Translations under genes and position numbers: made by a program | Notes under the pieces: generated by a model | Databases searched by the model: none | What the model was told of the DNA's origin: nothing | The model's input: only the letters and a program-made list of their open reading frames with translations | DNA from: Pseudomonadota bacterium | GTDB lineage: Bacteria > Desulfobacterota > Desulfovibrionia > Desulfovibrionales > Desulfovibrionaceae | Length of the DNA stretch: 54,060 nucleotides | Direction of reading: 5' to 3' | Assembly: GCA_023411815.1 (NCBI GenBank) | Contig: JAEYOJ010000037.1 | Location: forward strand, 1 to 54,060 | Shown: one piece after another, positions 9,337-19,008 of the stretch | Numbering within the stretch: position 1 is the first letter of the stretch | How the letters are laid out: each line of letters begins with the position of its first letter

Positions 9337-10845
9337 TCAGGCCGAGGGCCTGCGGCCTTCGCCGGACGGGCGGCGCGCGGCCTTGCGTCTTTTTCGCGGC
9401 TCAGGCCCGAGGATGGAGTCCAGCACCTCGTCGCCGCGCTCGCCCGCCGCGCAGTACTCCCGATGCAGCGCGGCCAGGCGGTCGTCCGCCGCGTAGTCCT
9501 GCGGGTTTATGCCGTAGAGCCTGGCCGCGTTGAGCCCGAGGATCTTGCGCTTGACCGGCGAGTCCGGCCCCCCAAGGGGCGCGAAGCCGTGCTTGCGCTG
9601 CATGTCCTCGGGAATCTCGATGCGCCGCAGGGCTTCGATCTGCCAGCGCGGCGAGCCGTACCAGACCGCGTCCGTGCCCCACAGCACACGGTCCTCGCCC
9701 AGGCCCTTGACGAGGATGCCCAGGATTGCCGCCGCAAGGCGCGGGTGGGAGACGGCCGTGGCGGCGAAGGTCGTGCCCAGGTCGGCATAGATGTTGGACA
9801 CTCCGTGTTTGGCCGGAATCTCGGCCAGGTCCGTGACCCATTCCATGCGCCCTGTGCGCTCGAAGTCGCGGAGGAAGTCGCCCGGGACCATGAGCGAGGG
9901 CCGGAACGCCGCGTGGTAGATGACGAAGGTGATGTCCGGCCAGTCCTTGGCGGCCTTGGGCAGGTCCTCCACGTTGCCGTACTTCCAGTTGGCGAAGTGC
10001 TTGAGGAAATTGGCGGGCATGAGCCCCTTGTGCACGCACAGGGTGCGGATGCCGTGGCGCATGAGCTTCGCGTAGGCCGGGTACATGAGCTCTTCATCGT
10101 CCAGCCTGTAGGGCCATTTGCTGTAGTGGAACGGGTCGCCGACCGGGTAGCTCTTCCAGCTCGCGGGCCGCAGCATCTCGGCGCAGCGGTCGATCTCGTC
10201 CAGCCAGCCAGGGTGCCTGGGCGCGATGAGCGAGTGGCAGAGCATGCGCCGTGCGCCGAGCAGGTCGTTGATGGCGTCGCGGCCCAGGGCCATCTGGTCG
10301 TTGGACAGGAACCAGTCCCGCGGGTCGTCGGCCGTGGCGCTCGTGAGCAGGGCCACGCTCGTGGTGCTCTCCAGGAACATCTCGCGGAAGTAGTTGCGGA
10401 AGAACACGCGCTCCTGGCTGCGCTCCTCGCCGCGCAGGGCCGGGTTGAGCTTCCACTTGGCGTACTCGCGCATGAGCAGCACGTCCTTGCGCTTGTAGCC
10501 GTCGTGCGCGTAGTGGGTCTGGTCGTCCAGGATGAACTGCCCGGCGAGGCCGCCGCTGCGCTCGCGGGCGGCTTCGGGATCGGCTGCCTCGTCCGCGCCG
10601 GCCGCGAAGTGCTCGCCGTAGACCATGTTCATGGCCAGGAACCCGGCGGCCAGGCCCGAGTCCGTGCGGAAATAGCCTCGCGGGTCCAGCCCCAGCGGCT
10701 TGCCGTAGCGCCGGGCCAGGTCCAGCATGGCTATCTGGGCGCGGCGTTGCAGCGCGGTCCTGGGCGGCGCGTCGAACTCGCCGTTGGACATGACACGGGT
10801 GGGGAGCGGAAAGCTCAGCCCCGACTGATGGCTTGCTTGAAGCAT
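9337..10845 (-). CDS. Amidohydrolase-family (Amidohydro_2, TIM barrel) protein
   Basis: 502 residues, ATG 10845 with GAGGAGG just upstream. The C-terminal half carries the usual features of the amidohydrolase-2 metal-dependent TIM barrel: CVHKGLMP, FVIYHAAF and the late WGTDAVWYGSP with the conserved Asp. The N-terminal ~180 residues (including DDQTHYAHDG) are less characteristic but probably hold the first metal ligands. The last 30 residues are very basic (PRKRRKAARRPSGEGRRP) and may be an unstructured tail. No Sec signal is seen. Family members hydrolyse or decarboxylate cyclic and aromatic acids; the substrate here cannot be named. Confidence 0.85.
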   Translation of the reverse strand: MLQASHQSGLSFPLPTRVMSNGEFDAPPRTALQRRAQIAMLDLARRYGKPLGLDPRGYFRTDSGLAAGFLAMNMVYGEHFAAGADEAADPEAARERSGGLAGQFILDDQTHYAHDGYKRKDVLLMREYAKWKLNPALRGEERSQERVFFRNYFREMFLESTTSVALLTSATADDPRDWFLSNDQMALGRDAINDLLGARRMLCHSLIAPRHPGWLDEIDRCAEMLRPASWKSYPVGDPFHYSKWPYRLDDEELMYPAYAKLMRHGIRTLCVHKGLMPANFLKHFANWKYGNVEDLPKAAKDWPDITFVIYHAAFRPSLMVPGDFLRDFERTGRMEWVTDLAEIPAKHGVSNIYADLGTTFAATAVSHPRLAAAILGILVKGLGEDRVLWGTDAVWYGSPRWQIEALRRIEIPEDMQRKHGFAPLGGPDSPVKRKILGLNAARLYGINPQDYAADDRLAALHREYCAAGERGDEVLDSILGPEPRKRRKAARRPSGEGRRPSA

Positions 10846-10943
10846 TACGGCCTCCTCGGCGGTTGCTTGTCCCCCATGGCCCGAACCCCCTCCAATAATT
10901 CGCGCGCCAAGGCGTCACGCAGGCGACTTGCCTCGGCTGTCGA

Positions 10944-12080
<1,137 letters not shown>

Positions 12081-12144
12081 GGGTTGCTCCGTGCTGGTTG
12101 AGGTCGAAACGGATGCCCAAGCCTGGCGGACCAGACTAGCAGAG

Positions 12145-12162
12145 CCTTGCGGTGACGCAAGG
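12145..12162. promoter_or_regulatory. Inverted repeat in divergent promoter region
   Basis: CCTTGCG-GTGA-CGCAAGG, a perfect 7-base arm repeat in the 190-base region between the divergent exported dehydrogenase and the dikinase-like gene. Size and place fit a small operator; no regulator is identified. Confidence 0.35.
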
Positions 12163-12270
12163 TGACGATTGTGATTATTTGCCTCCGCTTGCTGACATAC
12201 CTCCGCTCATCCCCTACAAGCTGTAATGTGGCATATCGACCTGGCGCGTGTGCGCCGAGCGGGGGTAATG

Positions 12271-15225
12271 ATGAACGGAATTGAGCGCGTGCGCGGTTTT
12301 CTCTTGAGCGCTCCGGCGGCCTGGGTTCTTGCCTTGCTCTTCATCGTTGCGCTGATGTCGGGTGAGGCCGGGGCCGAAAGCCGTGCGGAGCTGGATCAGG
12401 AGCAGGCCAGGAAGTGGGTGGAGGATATGAAGGACGGCCAGCGCGGGCCGTTCAAGCGTCTGCGCTGGTTCTGCAACGACGGCGCGATACTGCCGCCCGA
12501 GCCGCATGGCTGCGCCGAACACGGCGGAGGCCGCCAGCACGGCGAGTGGAGCGACGAGACCGTGGCCCTGCGCCGGGCCGGCTACGAACTGGCCACGGTC
12601 CTGGCCGCCGTGGACGCGGGTGAGTTCATGGCTCGGCCTGATTTCGCCGCGGCCCTCAAGCAGATGATCCTGGAGCGCTACCTCGTGTCGGCCGACGACG
12701 GCTGGATATATCGCCGCGCGCGCTTCTACCGGGGCGCCCTGCAGGCCGAGGACGAGGACGCGAGCGGCCGGGCGCTGCTCCTGGCTTTGTTGGATCGTCG
12801 GGAGTGGTGCGCGGACAGCTTCCTTGTGCTGCGCGAGGCCGCGCGGGCCTTGCCGCACGGACGCTGGCAGGGGCCGCTGACCGAGGCGCGCAGCCTGGCC
12901 GTAAGCATCGAGTCCCGCGACGAGGACTTCGTGGACCTGCGCGCCAAGCTGCACGCCGCGCCAGGACCGGAAGACGCCCAGCTCGTGCGCGACTACGCCC
13001 TGCATCTGGGCCAGCTGGAGCTGCTGGTGGACTACGAGCGGCTGGTGGTCATGCTTCAGGACATCTACCGGCCCGTCGATTTGACGGAAAGCTTGGAAAA
13101 AATGGCGGCCAGGGCCTCCGACGCAGGGCTGGCGGCGAACCTGCGCGCCCAGGCGGCGCTGCTCGGCGGGGACGGCCGCCAGACGCTGCGCTTCGCGGCC
13201 GCTGCGCGGGCCATGGCTGCCTTGCGCCGGGATTTCGAGACGTTCGCCACGGCGCAAGACCGCCTGGCGGCCCTGGATCTGAGCCTGGACCTGGAGACCG
13301 AACTCTACGGCCTGACGTCGGAGATGTTGCGCCTGCGCGCCGAAGCGAGCAGGGCCGAGCAGTTCGCCTGGCTGGAGCAGACGGCGCAGGCCCTGTACGG
13401 CATGGGCCTGATCGGGCAGAGGGAGCTGGACGCATTGCAGGTTTCGCTGTCCGGTCTGAATACGGAATGGGTGGCTCTGTCCGTGTACCGGGAGACGCTT
13501 GGCTATCAGGGGCGGGTCGCGGATTGGGCCGCACGCTCCATGCATTTCCATTTTTCCCGAGAGGTCGAGCGGTTCGCGCGGATCGAACCACTGGCCGCGC
13601 TTTATGGCCAGGAGCGCCTGCGCGCCAGCCCCCTGGCATTGCACGCGGCGGTGTGCGAGGCGCTGCTGGCCGATGCCGACCGCGCCCTGGGCCTCTCGAA
13701 CTCGCTGGCGGGACAGTCCCTGACCCGTGGGCTGCACGGGCTGAATCCCGGCCTGGCCAGGGGCGTCTTGCGCGTGCATCCCGCCGGCAAGCCCCTGTCG
13801 GACCTGGAGCCGGAAGGCATCCACGTCCTGGCCGCCACGACCTCGGACCTGCCGCCCGTGGCAGGCATCCTGACTCTGGGCATGGGCAACTCCCTGTCGC
13901 ACGTGCAGCTCCTGGCGCGCAACCTGGGCATCCCCAACGCGGCCGTGGACCAGCTCCTCCTGCCGCATCTGGCGGCCCTGAACGGACAGCGTGTCGTGCT
14001 GGCCGTCAGCCCCGGCGGACGGGTGCGCCTGGAGCGCGACGACCCCAGCTGGAACGCCCTGTTCGATCAGCAGGAGCAGGCCCAGGCTGATTTCCTCATC
14101 CCTGCGGGCACGGACAAGCTGGAACTGGGCGTGACCGAGCTGATCCCCCTGGGCCATCTGGTGGCCGACGACGCAGGCCGCGTGGCCGGACCAAAGGCCT
14201 GCAACCTGGGCGAGCTCAAGGCGGCCTTCCCCGAGGCCGTGTCCGACGGCCTGGTCATTCCATTCGGCGTCTACGCGCAGGCCCTGGAGCAGCCCGCACG
14301 ACCTGGCGGGTCGAGCATGCGCGAGTTCCTGCGCCAGGGCTATGCGCTGGCGCGCGACATGAGCGACGCCGGAGCACGGCGCAAGGCCGAGGCCGAGCTG
14401 TTGGCCATGGCCCGGGACTGGTTCGAATCCCTGGACCTCGGTCCGGACCTTACGGAGCGGTTGCGCGCGGCCATGGAGCAGCGTTTCGGGCCGGACGGCA
14501 GCTACGGCGTGTTCGTGCGCAGCGATACGAACGTGGAGGACCTGCCGGGCTTCACGGGAGCCGGGCTGAACAAGACCGTGCCCAACGTGGTGGGCTTCGA
14601 CGACATTCTGGAGGCTGTTCGCCAGGTCTGGGCCTCGCCGTTCAGCGAGCGAGCCCACGCCTGGCGGCAGGCGCACATGGAGGACCCCTCGGCCCTGTTC
14701 GTGTCCGTGCTCGTACAGAAGACCGTGCCGGCCGAGAAATCCGGCGTGCTCGTGACCACGGACATTCATGGAGGCAGGCCGGGCCGCATCTCCGTGGCCG
14801 CCAACGAAGGCGTCGGCGGAGCCGTGGACGGCCAGCTGGCCGAGGAGTTGAGCCTTGCGCCGGCCACGGGCCAGACCCTGCTCCTGGCTCCGGCGGCCGA
14901 GCCCTTCAAGCGCGTGGCCCTGCCCACGGGCGGCCTGGACGAGCAGCCTTGCGGCGGCGGCACGGTCCTGACGCAGGCCGAGGCGCAAATCCTGTGCGAG
15001 CTGGCCGCAAGCGCGCCCAGGCGCTTCAGGAACCTGCGCGGCCAGAACGGCGAGGCCCTGCCGGCGGACATGGAATTCGGCTTCGCGGACGGCCGGCTGG
15101 CCCTGTTCCAGCTCAGGCCATTCGTCACCAGCGAAAAGGCCCGGCGCAACGCCTTCCTGCTGTCCATGGACAAGGAGCTGCTGGCCCCGGACAGCGCGCG
15201 GGTGAACATGAGGGACATCCCATGA
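12271..15225 (+). CDS. Exported protein with phosphohistidine and PEP/pyruvate-type ATP-binding domains (water-dikinase-like order)
   Basis: 984 residues from ATG 12271 (GGGGG at 12261-12265; ATG 12268 and 12226 are alternatives). A signal peptide covers about residues 1-36 (cleavage near GEAGA-ES). Residues ~40-500 match nothing I know and are helical, Ala/Leu/Arg-rich. Near residue 544 lies a swivelling phosphohistidine segment, NSLSHVQLLARNLGIPNAAV, with the catalytic-type His544. It is followed by a PPDK-N/PEP-synthase ATP-grasp-type domain: GPKACNLGELKAAFP, FVRSDTNVEDLPGFTGAG, QVWASPFSERA. The order His then ATP domain, with no PEP TIM barrel, is that of glucan water dikinases rather than PEP synthase or PPDK. 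Export is odd because ATP is cytoplasmic. The stop overlaps the next gene's start (ATGA). Confidence 0.8.
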   Translation: MNGIERVRGFLLSAPAAWVLALLFIVALMSGEAGAESRAELDQEQARKWVEDMKDGQRGPFKRLRWFCNDGAILPPEPHGCAEHGGGRQHGEWSDETVALRRAGYELATVLAAVDAGEFMARPDFAAALKQMILERYLVSADDGWIYRRARFYRGALQAEDEDASGRALLLALLDRREWCADSFLVLREAARALPHGRWQGPLTEARSLAVSIESRDEDFVDLRAKLHAAPGPEDAQLVRDYALHLGQLELLVDYERLVVMLQDIYRPVDLTESLEKMAARASDAGLAANLRAQAALLGGDGRQTLRFAAAARAMAALRRDFETFATAQDRLAALDLSLDLETELYGLTSEMLRLRAEASRAEQFAWLEQTAQALYGMGLIGQRELDALQVSLSGLNTEWVALSVYRETLGYQGRVADWAARSMHFHFSREVERFARIEPLAALYGQERLRASPLALHAAVCEALLADADRALGLSNSLAGQSLTRGLHGLNPGLARGVLRVHPAGKPLSDLEPEGIHVLAATTSDLPPVAGILTLGMGNSLSHVQLLARNLGIPNAAVDQLLLPHLAALNGQRVVLAVSPGGRVRLERDDPSWNALFDQQEQAQADFLIPAGTDKLELGVTELIPLGHLVADDAGRVAGPKACNLGELKAAFPEAVSDGLVIPFGVYAQALEQPARPGGSSMREFLRQGYALARDMSDAGARRKAEAELLAMARDWFESLDLGPDLTERLRAAMEQRFGPDGSYGVFVRSDTNVEDLPGFTGAGLNKTVPNVVGFDDILEAVRQVWASPFSERAHAWRQAHMEDPSALFVSVLVQKTVPAEKSGVLVTTDIHGGRPGRISVAANEGVGGAVDGQLAEELSLAPATGQTLLLAPAAEPFKRVALPTGGLDEQPCGGGTVLTQAEAQILCELAASAPRRFRNLRGQNGEALPADMEFGFADGRLALFQLRPFVTSEKARRNAFLLSMDKELLAPDSARVNMRDIP

Positions 15226-16742
15226 CGCGCCTGCTCTGCCTGGCGCGTTTCATGGGCTCGCCCCGTCATGCCCTCGCCGTGGGACTGGGCCGCGCCGCGA
15301 ATAAGGCAGATTGCATAAGAGCCGGGAAGGGGTTTGCCCTCGCCAGGCCCCACCCACCAGGGGCGGACGCGCCCCTGGACCCGCGCATTTCAATTGCAAA
15401 ATGCGCCAAAAATCGCGGGGGTCCGGGGGAGATCATCTCCCCCGGCCGCCGGAGGCGCTCTTTCCTGCTCCGGCTCATCGGCCTGCGGTTTACTGCGTGC
15501 GTTCTCCCGATCCTGCTGTGCGCCGCGCCGGCCTCGGCCTACCCGGTCTACGACGCCGGCAGCCGGAATATCGCCCGCCTGGAGCCGTACCAGGCCACGG
15601 CGCTGCCGGCCGGGGCGCGCCTGCCGCTGGCGCTGGTGGATCTGCGCCTCACGGACCGCCGGGACCTGGACCTGCCTCCGCCGGACCAGGAGCTGGCCGG
15701 AAGGATTACTGCGCGCCTGGGCAAGGACTCGGCGGGCTTCTCCTTCGCCGTGCTCGATCTCTCGGACCCTGAGCGCCCGCGCTACGCCGAGCACCGGGGC
15801 GAGGCGATCAGCACGGCCGGCAGCGTGGGCAAGCTGCTCATCGGGCTGGCCTTCTTCCAGGCCCTGGCCGACGCCTGGCCAGACGATTTCGGGGTCAGGG
15901 AGAAGGTGCTGTGCGAAACCATGGTCATGGCCGACGATATCGTGCTGGGCGACTCCCACGACGTTCCGCTTGTCGGGGCGGACGGCGAGCTGACGTTCCG
16001 CCCGCTGCGCCAGGGCGATACGGCCAACCTGTGGACCTGGCTGGACTGGATGCTCTCGTCCAGCTCCAACGCGGCCGCGAGCATGGTGCTCAAGCAGGCC
16101 ATGCTGCTGCAGCGCTTCGGCCGGGAGTATCCTGTGAGCCGGGACAGGGCCGAGACCGCCTTCGCCGAGACCGAGGAGAGACGCCAGGCCTGGTTGCGAG
16201 CCACGCTCGTCGAGCCTGTGGCGCGCAGCGGCCTGGATTCGGCGCAATTGCAACAGGGCAAGTTCTTCACCCGCAGCGGCAAGCGCCTGGCGCCGGGATT
16301 CGCCAGCCGCATCACGGTGCGCGAGCTGTGTCGTTTCATGCTGCGCATGGAGCAGGGCAGGCTGGTGGACGACTACTCCAGCCGCGAGTTGAAGCGCCTG
16401 CTCTACCTGACCGAGGGGCGCATGCGCTACGCTGCCTCGCCGGCGCTGTACAACGCGGCGCTCTACTTCAAGTCGGGCTCCCTGTATTCCTGCACGGACG
16501 AGCCTGGTTTCGACTGCGGCCAGTACCGGGGCAACAAGGTCAACCTGCTGGCTTCAGTTGCCGAGGTCGAATCGCCGGCCCAGGCCCCCAGGGCCTTTTA
16601 CATCTCGGCCGTGGTCTCCAACGTTCTGCGCCGGAACTCCTCCGACCTGCACAAGGATCTGGCCACGGACATCCACCGCATCATCGCGCGGGACGTCGAA
16701 CGGAACGACGGGCAGGAGCCGGTCAGGGCCGGGCTACAGTAG
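15222..16742 (+). CDS. Exported penicillin-recognising serine hydrolase (class A beta-lactamase-like fold)
   Basis: 506 residues if started at ATG 15222, which overlaps the preceding stop. All three active-site motifs of the family are seen in order: SVGK (Ser201, Lys204), SSN (281-283) and KSG (417-419). The spacing suits a beta-lactamase2/D-alanyl carboxypeptidase-type enzyme acting on peptidoglycan peptides or beta-lactams. The hydrophobic signal sequence only appears at residues ~80-106 (cleavage near ASA-YP). Residues ~30-75 are encoded by a hairpin-rich repeat (15311-15445), and no ATG, GTG or TTG lies in frame between repeat and signal, so the true start is uncertain. Translationally coupled to the dikinase-like gene. 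Confidence 0.78.
   Translation: MTRLLCLARFMGSPRHALAVGLGRAANKADCIRAGKGFALARPHPPGADAPLDPRISIAKCAKNRGGPGEIISPGRRRRSFLLRLIGLRFTACVLPILLCAAPASAYPVYDAGSRNIARLEPYQATALPAGARLPLALVDLRLTDRRDLDLPPPDQELAGRITARLGKDSAGFSFAVLDLSDPERPRYAEHRGEAISTAGSVGKLLIGLAFFQALADAWPDDFGVREKVLCETMVMADDIVLGDSHDVPLVGADGELTFRPLRQGDTANLWTWLDWMLSSSSNAAASMVLKQAMLLQRFGREYPVSRDRAETAFAETEERRQAWLRATLVEPVARSGLDSAQLQQGKFFTRSGKRLAPGFASRITVRELCRFMLRMEQGRLVDDYSSRELKRLLYLTEGRMRYAASPALYNAALYFKSGSLYSCTDEPGFDCGQYRGNKVNLLASVAEVESPAQAPRAFYISAVVSNVLRRNSSDLHKDLATDIHRIIARDVERNDGQEPVRAGLQ
15311..15445 (+). repeat. Multi-hairpin dispersed repeat, copy A
   Basis: Begins with a 30-base stretch matching 28 of 30 bases at 41552-41581. It contains three further near-perfect hairpins: 15357-15378 (9-base stem, GACG loop), 15383-15406 (8-base stem), and 15423-15445 (10-11-base stem). 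The element lies inside the apparent coding frame of the serine hydrolase, upstream of its hydrophobic signal. Confidence 0.7.
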
Positions 16743-16835
16743 AACCGCCGGGAGCGCGGCCTCGCCCGGTCCGCGCGCAACGTCCCGTCGGCAAGGCGCG
16801 CCCCTGGCCCGTACGGCCCGCTATCCAACGGACAG

Positions 16836-17207
16836 TCAGACCTCGAAGGTCTTTCCGTGCGGCTCCTCGCCCCGGCACTTCTTCTCCTCATCCGTCATGG
16901 TCCGGGCGCGCATGGCCGCGACCTTGCGCTCCAGGGTGGCTAGGCGCTGCTCCAGCCGCTCGATGTCCTCCCTGGTGGCGATGCCCGCATCGGCGGCCTG
17001 GCGCTCGAACTCCTTGGCTCCCTTTTCCGACACGGCATCGAGCTGGCGCTGGACCTCGCGCAGGAAATCCTTGGCCACCTGGCTCGTCTCCTCCGAGGCC
17101 TGTTCGCCGCGCTTGGAGAACTCGCGGGCGGCGCGGTCGAAGGACTCCTTGATGAGCGCGCTGGCGCCCAGGCCGATGAAGAAGCCTTTCTTGAGCAGTT
17201 CGTTCAT
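16836..17207 (-). CDS. Phasin-like coiled-coil protein
   Basis: 123 residues, ATG 17207 with GGAGG upstream. It begins MNELLKKGFFIGLGASAL, an amphipathic/hydrophobic start, then a charged helix (EFSKRGEQASEETSQVAKDF) and a heptad-like coiled coil (REDIERLEQRLATLERKVAAM). This matches the phasin/PhaF-like family (COG3937-type), named for granule-binding proteins but often found in bacteria without polyhydroxyalkanoate genes. It is 26 bases downstream of the UbiB-type kinase gene and very probably in its operon. Binding a membrane or lipid surface is inference. Confidence 0.75.
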   Translation of the reverse strand: MNELLKKGFFIGLGASALIKESFDRAAREFSKRGEQASEETSQVAKDFLREVQRQLDAVSEKGAKEFERQAADAGIATREDIERLEQRLATLERKVAAMRARTMTDEEKKCRGEEPHGKTFEV

Positions 17208-17233
17208 GGTCGTGCCTCCATGTGTCTGGCCGG

Positions 17234-18916
17234 TTACTTTTTATGGAATACCATACTCCATACCAGCCAGGCGCCGAAAACGCCCGACAGGATGTAGCCC
17301 ACCAGCCCCAGCACCGGCTGCCCGCGCCAATGGGGGCCTGCGTCCGCGGCGACGACGAGCGACGAGCCGATGATGAGCGCGGCGGTGATGAGCGCAGTGG
17401 CCAGCCGCTTGCCTGCGTCGCTCAGGGTTTTTTCAAAGCTCTCCAGGTTCTTGTGGCTGAACTCGATGCCCAGCTTGCCCGCCTCCACGAGCCGGAAGAA
17501 GAAGCCGATGCGCTCGGGCAGGCCTCGCACGAATCCGAACAGGTCCTCCGCGCCGTCGATGAGGGCGTTCTGGGAGAACAGCTTACCGATGCGCGTGCGC
17601 AGGTAGCGCCGGGCCATGGGCTGCAGCTCGGACATGACGTCGAAGTCCGGGGAGATAATGCGCCCGGCTGCCTCCGAGGCCACCAGGGCCCGCGTGGTGT
17701 ACACGTAGTCCGGCCGCAGCCGGAGCCCGTATTCGCGGCACAGGTTGACCATGTCGATGAGCGGCCCGCTGATCAGCTCCCTCTGGCCGGCCGGATCGTG
17801 CAGTCGGTCCAGCAGGTAGAGCAGCTCGGCCTCCAGGCCCGTGTCGTCCAGGAGCGGCGGAGCGGACATGCTCATGTCCCTGAGCGCGCGCACCAGGGTG
17901 CGGCTCTGTTTGCGGGCCAGGGCCATGAAGAAGTCGAACAGCACGCCGCGCTGTCGTTCCGTGAGCCGGCCGGACATGCCCCAGTCCAGGAAGGCGATGG
18001 CCTGGCCCCGGCCGTCGGGGCGCTCGATGATGCGCAGGTTGCCGGGGTGCGGGTCGGCGTGGAACATGCCGAACTCCAGGATCTGGCGCAGGGCCGATGC
18101 CATGCCTATGTGCGCCAGGCGGTTCCGCTCCTCGGCGGAACCGCTGAACTCGGCGATGTGCGCGCCCGTGACGAGTTCCATGGTCAGCACTTCGGCCGTG
18201 GTCAGCTCGGGGAGGACGGCCGGGCAGTACACGCCGGGATCCTCGGCGAAGTTGCGGCGGAAGACGGCCATGTTCTGGGCTTCGTTCAGGAAGTTCATCT
18301 CGCGGGCCAGCATCTTGCCCAGCTCGCGCACCACGCCGGGCAGATCGAAGGAGCGCAGGGACTCGACATGCTGGTTGGCCAGGTCGGCCAGGTTCTCCAG
18401 CAGATCCAGGTCCGAGGCCACGGTTTCACGTATGTCCGGCCGCAGGATCTTGACCGCCACCACCTGGTCGGAGCAGAGCGGAACGGCCTTGTGCACCTGG
18501 GCCAGGGAGCCCGTGGCCATGGGCTCGCGGCCGAATTCACTGAAGCAGTCGCCCAGGGGCTTACCCAGGGATTCTTCCGCAACGGCTCGGATGTCCTCGA
18601 AGCTCTCCGGCCGCACGCGCTCCTGCAGATTGCCGAGCTCCATGGCCAGGGGCAGGGGCACGAGATCCGGCCGCAGGCTGAGCACCTGCCCGAACTTGAT
18701 GTATGTCGGCCCCAGCTCCTCGATGGCCAGACGGATACGTTTCCAGACCGAGATGTTCGACTCCACGTGGGTCATCTTGCGCACCAGTTCGCGGCCCGGC
18801 AGGTGCAGGGACTCCACCACATGGCCGAAGCCGTATTTGACCAGGATGGCCACCACGGCCCGCAGCCGTCCGGCTGCGCGAAATGGCTGGGGCAGAAGCC
18901 CTCGGTTGAGCTGCAT
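17234..18916 (-). CDS. ABC1/AarF/UbiB family atypical kinase
   Basis: 560 residues. UbiB-family hallmarks: the KxGQ motif (K74FGQ), Ala-rich nucleotide loop MATGSLAQVHKA, invariant lysine in AVKILRP (K156), catalytic loop HADPHPGNL and metal-binding FLDWG. Two hydrophobic helices at the C-terminus (ATALITAALIIGSSLVVAA and LGYILSGVFGAWLVW-like) anchor it to the membrane. The family supports isoprenoid quinone synthesis or lipid homeostasis through an atypical ATPase/kinase activity. Menaquinone, not ubiquinone, is expected in this kind of anaerobe, so a strict UbiB role is not assumed. Phasin-like gene follows. Confidence 0.93.
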   Translation of the reverse strand: MQLNRGLLPQPFRAAGRLRAVVAILVKYGFGHVVESLHLPGRELVRKMTHVESNISVWKRIRLAIEELGPTYIKFGQVLSLRPDLVPLPLAMELGNLQERVRPESFEDIRAVAEESLGKPLGDCFSEFGREPMATGSLAQVHKAVPLCSDQVVAVKILRPDIRETVASDLDLLENLADLANQHVESLRSFDLPGVVRELGKMLAREMNFLNEAQNMAVFRRNFAEDPGVYCPAVLPELTTAEVLTMELVTGAHIAEFSGSAEERNRLAHIGMASALRQILEFGMFHADPHPGNLRIIERPDGRGQAIAFLDWGMSGRLTERQRGVLFDFFMALARKQSRTLVRALRDMSMSAPPLLDDTGLEAELLYLLDRLHDPAGQRELISGPLIDMVNLCREYGLRLRPDYVYTTRALVASEAAGRIISPDFDVMSELQPMARRYLRTRIGKLFSQNALIDGAEDLFGFVRGLPERIGFFFRLVEAGKLGIEFSHKNLESFEKTLSDAGKRLATALITAALIIGSSLVVAADAGPHWRGQPVLGLVGYILSGVFGAWLVWSMVFHKK

Positions 18917-19008
18917 GCGCTGACCTCGCGTTGACGATATGGACCGGATAGTCCTATTCGTTCATTTTTTTGCAGAAATCAGCCTCAAGGTAAAGCGGGG
19001 GGGAATTC

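Noticed and set aside
12214..14988. 924-codon leftward open frame opposite the dikinase-like gene
   Set aside because: Its composition (Gln, His, Gly, Arg, Ala-rich) is that of an antisense shadow in GC-rich sequence; the opposite strand has clear domain motifs and a signal peptide.
12271..15225. Calling the protein PEP synthase or PPDK
   Set aside because: No PEP-binding TIM barrel, the His and ATP domains are in the opposite order, and a signal peptide is present.
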